Part shown: positions 1 to 7,669 of the stretch, one piece after another
Position numbering within the stretch: the first letter of the stretch is position 1
Layout of the letters: each line of letters begins with the position of its first letter
Source: an uncultured Actinomycetes bacterium
GTDB taxonomy: Bacteria; Actinomycetota; Thermoleophilia; Solirubrobacterales; Thermoleophilaceae
Assembly: GCA_946481495.1 (NCBI GenBank)
Contig: CAMLNW010000031.1
Location: 1-15,999, forward strand
Direction of reading: 5' to 3'
Length of the DNA stretch: 15,999 nt
Notes under the pieces: generated by a model
Seen by the model: the letters and a program-made list of their open reading frames with translations, nothing else
Databases searched by the model: none
What the model was told of the DNA's origin: nothing
Position numbers and translations under genes: made by a program

Positions 1-1301
1 TCGCCCTTCGGCGTGAAGACGAAGACCTCGTCCTCGAACAGGTCGGCCTTCAGCGTCTCGGCGAACTCCTGCGGATCCTGCATCTCCTGCTGCCAGTCGA
101 CGAGCTGCTTGAGCCACTCGACCTTGTCCTCGGGCTTGCGCTTGCCGTCCTTGTAGATCCAGTGCGCGGCGATGCCGTACTCGGCGGTGTCGTGCATCTC
201 CTGGGTGCGGATCTGGATCTCCAGCGGCTGACCCTCGGGCCCGATCACCGTCGTGTGGAGCGCCTGGTACATGTTGAACTTCGGCATCGCCACGTAGTCC
301 TTGAAGCGGCCGGGCAGCGGCTTCCAGAGCGAGTGGATGACGCCGATCGCGCCGTAGCAGTCCTTGACCGAGCCGACCAGGACGCGCATCGCGGTCAGGT
401 CGTAGATCTCGTTGAACTCGCGGTCCTTCTTCGTCATCTTGGAGTAGATGGAGTAGAAGTGCTTCGCGCGGCCGGAGATCTCGGCCTCGATGCCGACGGC
501 TTCGAGCTCCTTGCCGAGGTACTCGCCGGCGCGCGAGACGTAGCCCTCGCGTTCGTCGCGCTGCTGGTTGACGAGCCCCTTGATCTCCTTGAACTTGCGC
601 GGATGCAGCGTCGCGAATGCGAGGTCCTCGAGCTCCCATTTGATCGCGTGGATGCCGAGCCGGTGCGCGAGCGGCGCGAAGATGTCGAGCGTCTCGCGTG
701 CCTTCTCCTGCTGCTTCTGCTTCGGCATCGCGTCGATCGTCCGCATGTTGTGCAGCCGGTCGGCGAGCTTGATCAGGATGACCCGGATGTCCGAGGCCAT
801 CGCGACCATCATCTTGCGGTAGTTCTCGGCCTGGCGGTCGTCGCGGCTCTGGAAGGTGATTCCGGTCAGCTTGGTGACGCCGTCAACCAGCGAGGCGACC
901 TCGTCGCCGAATTCGGCGCGCACCTCGTCGAGCGAGGCACTGGTGTCCTCGACGGTGTCGTGCAGCAGCGCGGCGCAGAGCGTCGCGGTGTCGAGCCGCA
1001 TCCCGGCGCAGATCTTGGCGACGCTGACCGGGTGGACGATGAAGTCGTCGCCGGACGCGCGCCGCTGATCGGCGTGGCGCTCGCAGGCGAAGACGAACGC
1101 CTCTTCGACCTTGTCGCGGTCGACCGGCTCGGCGGCCGCGTTGGCGTGCTCCTCGATGACCGCGAACAGATCTCCCAGCAGCACCCGCTCGTCCGCGGCC
1201 AGGCGATCGCTCGGCCCCGCTGGGGCCGGATCTGCCGCGCGGTCGACCGGATCGTGCTCGAAGGCAGGATCGACGACCCCTGTCTGAGACTCATCGGCCA
1301 T
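1..1301 (-). CDS. rel: Bifunctional (p)ppGpp synthetase/hydrolase Rel, 3' end missing
   Basis: Makes ppGpp/pppGpp from GTP or GDP plus ATP and hydrolyses them; master enzyme of the stringent response, cytosolic and ribosome-associated. About 433 residues are visible and the frame runs off the left edge, so the end of the TGS region and the ACT domain are missing. The HD hydrolase domain contains HDTVED at 114-119, so the hydrolase signature is intact. The synthetase domain shows YDLTAMRV with D301, the RFKD motif at 332-335 and LEIQIRT with E361. RXKD, rather than the EXDD of monofunctional RelA, is the known mark of bifunctional Rel/SpoT enzymes. The TGS domain begins near DEVFVFTPKG at the edge. 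ATG at 1301 is the first start that gives the usual acidic leader before the HD domain; only a short GAGG lies close to it. It follows recJ by 51 bases. Family call is very secure. Confidence 0.96.
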   Translation of the reverse strand, partial: MADESQTGVVDPAFEHDPVDRAADPAPAGPSDRLAADERVLLGDLFAVIEEHANAAAEPVDRDKVEEAFVFACERHADQRRASGDDFIVHPVSVAKICAGMRLDTATLCAALLHDTVEDTSASLDEVRAEFGDEVASLVDGVTKLTGITFQSRDDRQAENYRKMMVAMASDIRVILIKLADRLHNMRTIDAMPKQKQQEKARETLDIFAPLAHRLGIHAIKWELEDLAFATLHPRKFKEIKGLVNQQRDEREGYVSRAGEYLGKELEAVGIEAEISGRAKHFYSIYSKMTKKDREFNEIYDLTAMRVLVGSVKDCYGAIGVIHSLWKPLPGRFKDYVAMPKFNMYQALHTTVIGPEGQPLEIQIRTQEMHDTAEYGIAAHWIYKDGKRKPEDKVEWLKQLVDWQQEMQDPQEFAETLKADLFEDEVFVFTPKG

Positions 1302-1331
1302 CGCCTCAGTCTAGACCGGCCCCATGTCGTC

Positions 1332-1350
1332 CCGCGAACCAGCGTTGCGG
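1332..1350 (-). other. Hairpin in the recJ-rel gap
   Basis: In the transcript, CCGCAAC pairs with GTT-GCGG with one bulged C and a four-base GCTG loop, giving a 7-bp stem two bases after the recJ stop codon. There is no U-tract behind it, so it is not a classical intrinsic terminator. It could be an actinobacterial-type terminator without U-tract, an attenuator or an RNA-processing site ahead of rel. Structure read by eye only. Confidence 0.35.
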
Positions 1351-1352
1351 AG

Positions 1353-3851
1353 CTAGACGGCGGCGCGCGTCTGGCTCTGCTCTGGCGCCGTCAGATAGCG
1401 CTCGGCGCCAGCCAGCCGGCCGGCATAGGCCCGGTTGGCATGCGAGCTCTGAAGGTCGGTTTGGCGGACGTTGCCGCGCACGAGGCGGACGCCTGCCGAC
1501 GACGACTCCCAGGTGGCCAGCTCGAGCTCGCAGAGGATGCGCACGAGGCGGCCGCAGTGACGGCCATCGCGTGGATGCTGGCCGCCGCCGTGCAGCGCCG
1601 CCGCCAACTCGCTGCCGGTCAGCTCGCCGCGGGCGTCGAGCAGGCGCCAGAGCTCGATCAGCGCCGGTCGCAGGTCGAGCCGGTCGCGCCAGCTCGCGAG
1701 CGTGAAGTCACGCTCAGCAGGACCCCATGCGAGGTGCGTCACGGCGTCTGGGCTGTCGAGCAGCTCGAGGCCACCGGCGACCGGCGGCGGATCGAACGCG
1801 ACGACGTGGGCGAAACTGCCGGCAAGCGCGGGGTCGGCGCCGAGCGCCTCCCAGGAGACGACGGCTAGCGGTCCAGACGCCATCCCGGCGACCATCGCCT
1901 CGAGACTGGCCCGTCGGCGCGCGACATCGGTCACGACAACCACGACGCTCTCGCCGCTGGTCAGCAGGTCGCCGGCGACTCCGGCCAGGCCGTGACCGCG
2001 ACGGTCGCTGATCCGCGCGGCATGCCGCGAGCGGACAGCGGTCGTTCCGTCGGCGTCGACCGGAGCTCTACGGGATGCAGGCCACCAGGCACTGGGGTCC
2101 GCGCCGAGCTCCTGCTCGACCGTCGTAGCGAGGTCTTGCTCGGGAGCCAGATCGGCGATCTCTCCCACCCTTGTCGGGCAGAGCGAACGCAGCACGACCC
2201 GCGCCTCGACTGAACCGTTCCAGTGGTTGCGCTCGAGCGCAACCGCGACGTCCTGCTTCGTCGCGCCGGCATCGGCAAGCGACTTCTGCGAGGTGCGGAA
2301 GGCGACGCCGCGGGCGCGGGCGCTGCCCGCGCTGAGCGTGAAGCGGGCGTGATCGCGCTCCTTGCCCATCGCCGTCACGTGCTCGATGCCGGCGGCGGGA
2401 ACCGTCAGCACCGGCGCCGGGTTGCCGGCGCCGAACGGAGCAAGCCGCTCGAGCTCCTCCGCGAGATCGAGCGTCAGGGCACTGGCCGGCACGACCGCAT
2501 GCGTCTCCTGGCACGGAATCAGGTCGCCCGGCGCAAGTGCCGCGCCAGCGTGGGCAGCCAGCGCTGCCCGGAACTCGTCGACCTTGTCCGCGGCGATCTC
2601 CAACCCTGCCGCCATGCGATGGCCGCCGAAGCCGAGCAGATGCTCGCCGGCGGCACCGAGCCCGGCGTGCAGGTCGTACGGCTCGATGCTGCGGCCGGAG
2701 CCGCGCCCGCTGTCGCCGTCGAGCGCGATCGCGACGCACGGCCGCCGGTGGCGCTCGACCAGCCGCGAGGCGACGATCCCGACGACTCCCGGATGCCAGC
2801 CCTCGCCGGCCACGACGATCGCGCCGGCAGCGAGCTGCGGCGCGCACAGGCGCTCGGCCTCGCTCGCGATCCGCTGCTCGGTCTCGCGGCGGTCGTGGTT
2901 GAGTCCGTCGAGCTCGCGGGCGATCTCGTCGGCGCGTTCGCGGTCCTCGGTCAGCAGCAGCTCGAGCGCGGCGTCGGCACGCTTCAACCGGCCGGCGGCG
3001 TTGATCCGCGGCCCGAGGCGGAAGCCGGCGGCGCGCTCGTCGACGTCGGCGGGGTCGAGTTGCGTGACCGCCATCAGCGCGCGCAGCCCCTGCTTGCGCG
3101 TGCGCGCCAGCTCGGCGATCCCGGCGCGCGCGATGCGCCGGTTCTCGCCGACGAGCGGAACCATGTCGCACAGCGTCGCGAGCCCCGCCAGATCGAGATC
3201 CGCGTCGGCCCCCGCCGGGTCGACGCCGGCGGCGCGGCGCAGCGCCTCAGACAGCTTCAGCGCGACCGCCGCCCCGCAGAGGTGCTCGAACGGATAGCCG
3301 CCCAACGCTGGGTGGACAATCGGACAGTCCGGCAGCGTCGCGCCGGGCCGGTGGTGATCCGTCACCACGACCTCAACGCCGAGCTCGCGTGCCAGCGCGA
3401 CCTCCGCGACCGCGGTGACGCCACAGTCGACGGTGACGATCAGCCCAGCGCCCTGTTCCGCCAGCTCGCGCACCGCGTCCTCGGAGAGCCCGTAGCCCTC
3501 CTCGCGACTCGGCAGCCGCCACGCGGGATCGGCTCCAATCGCGCGCAGCACGCGAATCAAGATCGCCGTCGAGCAGACCCCATCGACGTCGTAGTCGCCG
3601 AACACGACGACGCGAGACTTAGCCTCAACGTGGCGCAGGATCGTGGCGCAGGCCTCCCCCATGCCCGCAAGCAACTCAGGCGCGTGAACCTCCTCGGCCG
3701 CCATGAACCGCCGCGCCCCCTCAGCGTCTCCGAATCCACGCCGGGTCAAGATCGCCGCGGTATAGGGCGAAACTCCGAGCGCCTCAGCTAACGCAAGGCT
3801 CTCAGCCGCCGCATACGGCGCACAACTCCAACCCGAGACCTCCGCAAGCAC
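1353..3851 (-). CDS. recJ: Single-stranded-DNA-specific exonuclease RecJ
   Basis: Degrades single-stranded DNA 5' to 3' in RecF-pathway recombination, mismatch repair and base-excision repair. The 832-residue protein has the full DHH/DHHA1 architecture: DYDVDG at 86-91, VDCG at 141-144, DHH at 165-167 and D229 in LCDMVPL as metal ligands; PRINAAGRL at 281-289; GWHPGVVGIVASRL at 351-364; GGHRMAAG near 409-416. An OB-like segment with PFGAGNPAP follows near residues 470-480. The remaining 260 or so residues match the extra C-terminal region known from Bacillus-type RecJ, which is longer than the E. coli enzyme (577 aa). The GTG start at 3851 has no Shine-Dalgarno and sits directly behind a perfect hairpin. 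It lies between the small membrane protein (33-base gap) and rel (51-base gap), as in the Firmicutes order secDF-recJ-relA, but without apt. Confidence 0.95.
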   Translation of the reverse strand: MLAEVSGWSCAPYAAAESLALAEALGVSPYTAAILTRRGFGDAEGARRFMAAEEVHAPELLAGMGEACATILRHVEAKSRVVVFGDYDVDGVCSTAILIRVLRAIGADPAWRLPSREEGYGLSEDAVRELAEQGAGLIVTVDCGVTAVAEVALARELGVEVVVTDHHRPGATLPDCPIVHPALGGYPFEHLCGAAVALKLSEALRRAAGVDPAGADADLDLAGLATLCDMVPLVGENRRIARAGIAELARTRKQGLRALMAVTQLDPADVDERAAGFRLGPRINAAGRLKRADAALELLLTEDRERADEIARELDGLNHDRRETEQRIASEAERLCAPQLAAGAIVVAGEGWHPGVVGIVASRLVERHRRPCVAIALDGDSGRGSGRSIEPYDLHAGLGAAGEHLLGFGGHRMAAGLEIAADKVDEFRAALAAHAGAALAPGDLIPCQETHAVVPASALTLDLAEELERLAPFGAGNPAPVLTVPAAGIEHVTAMGKERDHARFTLSAGSARARGVAFRTSQKSLADAGATKQDVAVALERNHWNGSVEARVVLRSLCPTRVGEIADLAPEQDLATTVEQELGADPSAWWPASRRAPVDADGTTAVRSRHAARISDRRGHGLAGVAGDLLTSGESVVVVVTDVARRRASLEAMVAGMASGPLAVVSWEALGADPALAGSFAHVVAFDPPPVAGGLELLDSPDAVTHLAWGPAERDFTLASWRDRLDLRPALIELWRLLDARGELTGSELAAALHGGGQHPRDGRHCGRLVRILCELELATWESSSAGVRLVRGNVRQTDLQSSHANRAYAGRLAGAERYLTAPEQSQTRAAV

Positions 3852-3870
3852 GGTCGCATGTTCGCGACCG
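3851..3870 (-). promoter_or_regulatory. Perfect hairpin closing on the recJ GTG start
   Basis: CGGTCGC and GCGACCG form a perfect 7-bp stem with a six-base loop in the transcript. The last base of the 3' arm is the G of the recJ GTG start codon. The loop holds an out-of-frame ATG and there is no Shine-Dalgarno, so this element could control recJ translation within the operon. It might also just be the end structure of the upstream gene. Structure read by eye. Confidence 0.4.
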
Positions 3871-3884
3871 GGTCGGACGTGGCG

Positions 3885-4163
3885 CTACAACACCTCGGGC
3901 CGGTGCTCGTCCTCAGATCGGTTGCCGTACCACCACGAAATGCCGAGCGCGAGCAGTGTGCCGGGGATCGCGATGAAAGCGGAGGCGAGATCGGTGTCGG
4001 CGCGGCCGGGGATCGAGAAGCCCGAGACGACGTAGCCGAAGATCGCCGAGCCGAGGATCGCCGCCCCGAAGGCACCGACGATGCCGCCGTAGAAGCGGTC
4101 GGGGACGAAGACCGCGAAGTGCCAGAGGGCGATTCCCATCATTACCCAGACGACCATGCTCAT
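3885..4163 (-). CDS. Small three-helix membrane protein, GlsB/YeaQ/YmgE-like topology
   Basis: Ninety-two residues with three hydrophobic segments (about 3-20, 26-50 and 60-80) and a short charged tail (RSEDEHRPE). The Gly/Ala-rich second segment (GGIVGAFGAAILGSAIFG) and the size resemble the transglycosylase-associated GlsB/YeaQ/YmgE group, but similarity by eye is weak and no catalytic residue can be named. It is not YajC-like, since YajC has a single N-terminal helix. The ATG at 4163 is two bases after the secDF stop, and its strong GGAGG lies inside the last secDF codons, so the two genes are very likely translationally coupled. That suggests a membrane role produced together with SecDF, which is inference. 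Function unknown. Confidence 0.8.
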   Translation of the reverse strand: MSMVVWVMMGIALWHFAVFVPDRFYGGIVGAFGAAILGSAIFGYVVSGFSIPGRADTDLASAFIAIPGTLLALGISWWYGNRSEDEHRPEVL

Positions 4164-4165
4164 CT

Positions 4166-7100
4166 TCAGTGCCTCCCGTGCTTCTTACGGGCTCGGTTGC
4201 GCGCGCGCTGAGCCTTGCGATCGGCGGCGCTGGCCTCCTCGCTACTGCTGGCGGCGCCGTTGCCGTCACCGCCGACGGGCTCGCTCGGCGGCGTTGGAGC
4301 AGCTGCCGCGGGTGGACCGCCAGCCGTCGCCGCGGCGGGCACTGGCGCGCGCCGCTGCGGCTTGCGCCGAGCGGGAGCGGCACCGTCGCCGTCCTCGCCG
4401 AGGACCGTCGCTGCGAATGGCGGGACCACTCCGCCGTTCTCCTCCATCACGATCTTGCGGCGGCGCACGTAGACGGGCTCGCGCTCCTTCCAAAGCGTCA
4501 GGACCGGCGCTGCGATGAAGATCGACGAGTAGGCGCCGGAGGCGACGCCGACGAGCAGCGCGAAGGCGAAGTCCTGCAGCGTCTCGCCGCCGAACAGCAG
4601 CAGCGCGCCGATCGGCATCAAGGTCGAGGCGCTGGTCGCGAGCGAGCGCGTCAGGACCTCGGACATCGAGCGGTTGACGATCTGCGAGAAGGTTGCGCGC
4701 GGCATCCGTGGGACGTTCTCGCGGATGCGGTCGAACACGATGATCGTGTCGTAGAGCGAGTAGCCGAGAATCGTCAGCAGCGCCGCGACCGTCGACGTCG
4801 TCACCTCCCGGCCGACGAGGGCGTAGACGCCCCCCGTTATGAGGATGTCGTGGGCGATCGCGATCAGGACCGGGATGACGAACTTCGTCTCGAAACGCAG
4901 CGCCATGTAGATCGAGATCAGCAGCAGCGATGCGATCACGGCGATCAGTGCCGTGCGCGCAACCTGCGCGCCGAAGGTCGGGCCGATCGAGTTGACTGAG
5001 AAGTCGGCCCGCTCGACGCCGAACTGCTCGTCGAGCGTCGTCCTGACCTCGGCGACCTCCTTCTCGTTCAGCGTCGGCGTCGCGATCTGGAAGACGTTGT
5101 CGCCGAGCTCGGGCTCGTCGACCTCCTGGATCTTCGCGTCGCTGTAGCCGAGCGGCGAGATCGCATCGCGCACCTGGTCGACGCTGACGTCCTGGGCGAC
5201 CGGTGTCTTGATCCGCGTGCCGGACTCGAAGTCGATGCCGAACTTCAAGCCGAGCCCGGCGATCGCCAGCGCACCGATCACGAGGATCAGGCCAGAGCCT
5301 GAGAAGAACCACTTCGACCTGCCGACGAAGTCCATGTGCCAGCGCGGGCCCTCGCGATCGTCCTTGCCGACACCGAGCGCGAATCGCGACCCGATCAGCC
5401 GCGTCCGACTCATCAGGCCGAGGATCGCCGAGGTAGCCAACACGGCGGTGAACAGCGAGACGATCGTGCCGATGCCGAGCGTGAAGGCGAAGCCCTTGAC
5501 GCCCGAGGTGGCAAGCGTGAAGAGGATGAATGCGACGCCGATCGTGACGACGTTCGCGTCGATGATCGTCCGCAGTGCCTTCTGGTAGCCGTTGGAGATC
5601 GCGGTCGGGATCGAGGATCCGGCGCGCGCCTCCTCCTTAATGCGCTCGAAGATGACGATGTTGGCGTCGGCCGCAACGGCGAGCGTGAGGATCATGCCCG
5701 CGATGCCCGGCAGTGTCAGCGTGATCGGGATCAGCTTGACGAGCGCGAACAGGAAGATCGCGTAGATGATCAGCGTGATCGCCGCGACGAAGCCGAGCAC
5801 GCGGTAGAAGAGGACCAGAAAGAGCAGCGTCAGCGCGAGACCGACGGCGCCGGCGAGCAAGCCCTGATCGAGCGCCTGCTGGCCGAGCGATGCCGAGACC
5901 TGGGTCTGCGAGACGAGCTTGAGCTCGATCGGCAGCGCGCCGATGCGCAGGCTCTCGGCGAGATCCTGGGTCTGCTGGAAGTCGCCGATGCCGTTGATCT
6001 GGGCGCCGGTACGGCCGTCGATCCCCTCGGGGTTCTCGCGGTAGTCGATCGTCGCGAGCGAGACGATCTGGTCGTCGAGCGTGATCGCGAAGCGCTGCAA
6101 TGTCTGCTGACGATCGGTGCCCGGCGGGACGATGATCTCCGAGCCACGCTGGGCGAGCCGCTTGGTGACCGCCGCGAAAGCCTTGCGCCCCTTGTCGGTG
6201 AACTCCATCGTTACGATCGGCTCACCGGTCGTTTGGTCGGTGTTCTGCTCCGGATTCTTGATGTCCGAACCGGAGAGCTCGGAGTCGTCCTCCAAGACGA
6301 AGTAGTTGTGGACGTCCGCGGGCTGGTTCTCAGCGCGATCAGCCTCGACGACGACGATGCCGCGCGGCACCTCGAGCACCTCGGATCCCGCCGGCGGACC
6401 GCTCTTCGGGGCGGCGCTCGACTCGGGCGTGGTCGAACCGCCGTCGCCCTTGCCGACCGGAATTGCCGCCAGCTCCTCGCGGCACTTGCTGTTCTTGGGG
6501 ATCTCGCTCTGCTTGCGCTTCGGGCCAGTAACGCCCTCGTAGTCGGACAGCAGCTCGGCACAGGTCGAGTCGGGTCCGGTGATCAGCTCCTTGTCGGCGT
6601 CGAAGAGGTAGAAGCGACCGTTATGACTGTCGTTGCGACGGTCGTAGTACTCCCGGATCTTCTTCTTGTCACCATCGAATCGCTGCTCGATCTCATCCGA
6701 CACGCCATCCGGAGGGATGTCTGTCTCGGTCGCTGTCGGCTTCTCCTTGGCAGCGACCTCGACGGCGTCGTAGAGCGACGTCTTGCCTGCGTAGGGCGCA
6801 TCTGGCCCCTGCCCCCGGATGTTCTCCTCCCAGTCGTAGAACTGCAGCTGGGCGGTCGTGCCGACCTGCGCGATCGCGCGATCGGCGTTGTCGACGTCGG
6901 GCAAGCCGATCGAGATCTGGTTCTGACCGGCACGCTGGATCTCCGGCTCAGAGACGCCGAGCGCGTCGGTCCGCTTGCGGATCGTCTCGATCGCGTCGTC
7001 GATTGCCTGCGACGTGACGGTTGGAACCTGCGGCGTCGGCCGGCCCTCGTAGACCAGCTCAACGCCGCCGCGCAGGTCGAGGCCGAGCACGGTCGGCTTC

Positions 7101-7180
7101 GTGAGGATCACGTAGAACGACCCAGCCAAGAGGACCAGCATCAGGCCGATGATCGAGAGATTGCGCTTGCGTGAGGTCAT
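4166..7180 (-). CDS. secDF: Fused protein-export membrane protein SecDF
   Basis: Proton-driven RND-type factor that pulls exported proteins out of the SecYEG channel on the outer face of the membrane. One 1004-residue chain carries SecD (about 1-595) and SecF (about 615-900), as in Bacillus and Thermus; many actinobacteria have two genes. SecD shows the first helix (10-26), GLDLRGGVELVYE at 33-45, the large extracytoplasmic P1 region (about 30-430), then helices from 440 to 590 with AADAN around D505. SecF shows GIDFESGT at 648-655, the P4 region, then GYSLYDTIIVFDRIREN with D811 and R845 in TRSLATS. D505, D811 and R845 correspond to the proton-path residues of the family. P1 carries an insertion of about 170 residues (120-290) with the only two cysteines of the protein, C207 and C233. 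A disordered Ala/Pro-rich tail ends in a very basic stretch (988-1004). The ATG at 7180 follows the preceding stop by one base. Confidence 0.96.
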   Translation of the reverse strand: MTSRKRNLSIIGLMLVLLAGSFYVILTKPTVLGLDLRGGVELVYEGRPTPQVPTVTSQAIDDAIETIRKRTDALGVSEPEIQRAGQNQISIGLPDVDNADRAIAQVGTTAQLQFYDWEENIRGQGPDAPYAGKTSLYDAVEVAAKEKPTATETDIPPDGVSDEIEQRFDGDKKKIREYYDRRNDSHNGRFYLFDADKELITGPDSTCAELLSDYEGVTGPKRKQSEIPKNSKCREELAAIPVGKGDGGSTTPESSAAPKSGPPAGSEVLEVPRGIVVVEADRAENQPADVHNYFVLEDDSELSGSDIKNPEQNTDQTTGEPIVTMEFTDKGRKAFAAVTKRLAQRGSEIIVPPGTDRQQTLQRFAITLDDQIVSLATIDYRENPEGIDGRTGAQINGIGDFQQTQDLAESLRIGALPIELKLVSQTQVSASLGQQALDQGLLAGAVGLALTLLFLVLFYRVLGFVAAITLIIYAIFLFALVKLIPITLTLPGIAGMILTLAVAADANIVIFERIKEEARAGSSIPTAISNGYQKALRTIIDANVVTIGVAFILFTLATSGVKGFAFTLGIGTIVSLFTAVLATSAILGLMSRTRLIGSRFALGVGKDDREGPRWHMDFVGRSKWFFSGSGLILVIGALAIAGLGLKFGIDFESGTRIKTPVAQDVSVDQVRDAISPLGYSDAKIQEVDEPELGDNVFQIATPTLNEKEVAEVRTTLDEQFGVERADFSVNSIGPTFGAQVARTALIAVIASLLLISIYMALRFETKFVIPVLIAIAHDILITGGVYALVGREVTTSTVAALLTILGYSLYDTIIVFDRIRENVPRMPRATFSQIVNRSMSEVLTRSLATSASTLMPIGALLLFGGETLQDFAFALLVGVASGAYSSIFIAAPVLTLWKEREPVYVRRRKIVMEENGGVVPPFAATVLGEDGDGAAPARRKPQRRAPVPAAATAGGPPAAAAPTPPSEPVGGDGNGAASSSEEASAADRKAQRARNRARKKHGRH
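4172..4176 (-). promoter_or_regulatory. Shine-Dalgarno GGAGG inside the secDF 3' end
   Basis: GGAGG is read eight bases before the ATG of the small membrane protein and overlaps the final Gly-Arg codons of secDF. It fixes the ATG at 4163 (rather than the second Met two codons on) as the start and indicates translational coupling to secDF. Confidence 0.8.
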
Positions 7181-7181
7181 G

Positions 7182-7646
7182 TCAGTTCGTGTTTCCGTTG
7201 GACCCGCGTGGCGTCAGCACCAGCAGTAGTCCGCCGTCGTCGTCATACGCAGGGAAGATGTCAGCCACAGCTGGCTCTGGCCGGTCTCCCTCCGCATTGA
7301 CTACCACCGGCTTGCCGAGAACCCTAACGCCCCACTCAAGAGCTGTGGCGATGTGGTCGCTGCCATTTTCGAACTCGAGCCCGAGCACCTCGCCCGCCGG
7401 GCGGCCGATCACGTCGAGATCGCCGAGCCCGGTCAGCTCGCGCGCGCCGCGACCGGCGCCGATCAGCCGGCCCTCCTGATCGCAGAGGAAGAAGGCCGCG
7501 TTGGGTGCCGGGTAGTAGTCGTCGAGCAGCTCGAAGAGGAAGCCGAAGCCGCACTTCTTGCAACCGCGCGCGCGGCTTTGGAAGCCGGCGGTTCGGTCGG
7601 TCGACTCGCTGCGATCGCCGCAGCTTGGGCAGATGAAATTCGGCAC
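7182..7646 (-). CDS. Zinc-ribbon plus PAS-like domain protein
   Basis: A 154-residue soluble protein. The N-terminus has two CxxC pairs, C6/C9 and C29/C32, a four-cysteine zinc ribbon. It is followed by a segment of about 90 residues (46-137) with PAS-like features: FFLCDQEGRLIGAGRGARELTG, split here as FFLCDQEGRLIG then AGRGARELTG, and then DVIGRPAGEVLGL. No output domain follows, so it would act by binding nucleic acid, a partner protein or a small ligand; which one cannot be told. The GTG start at 7646 gives CPSC directly and has no Shine-Dalgarno (the transcript upstream is C-rich). It begins 23 bases after ruvB and its TGA is one base before the secDF ATG, so it is probably coupled to secDF. 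It occupies the place where actinobacteria usually carry yajC but shows no hydrophobic helix. I do not recognise a named family. Confidence 0.82.
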   Translation of the reverse strand: MPNFICPSCGDRSESTDRTAGFQSRARGCKKCGFGFLFELLDDYYPAPNAAFFLCDQEGRLIGAGRGARELTGLGDLDVIGRPAGEVLGLEFENGSDHIATALEWGVRVLGKPVVVNAEGDRPEPAVADIFPAYDDDGGLLLVLTPRGSNGNTN

Positions 7647-7669
7647 GGGAGGCGGAGATTAGCGGCGCG

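Noticed and set aside
1309..1316. GTCTAGAC palindrome before rel as an operator
   Set aside because: An 8-base palindrome alone is too short, and it matches no operator I know.
162..1868. 568-residue plus-strand open frame opposite rel and recJ
   Set aside because: Low-complexity Leu/Arg/Asp-rich antisense frame with no family motif. It spans two well-supported minus-strand genes and their gap; typical of high-G+C third-position bias.
2223..3791. 522-residue plus-strand open frame opposite recJ
   Set aside because: Arg/Ala-rich shadow of the recJ coding strand with no recognisable domain.
5336..7174. 612-residue plus-strand open frame opposite secDF
   Set aside because: Long, but made of repetitive Asp/Arg/Leu text with no domain; it mirrors the codons of secDF.
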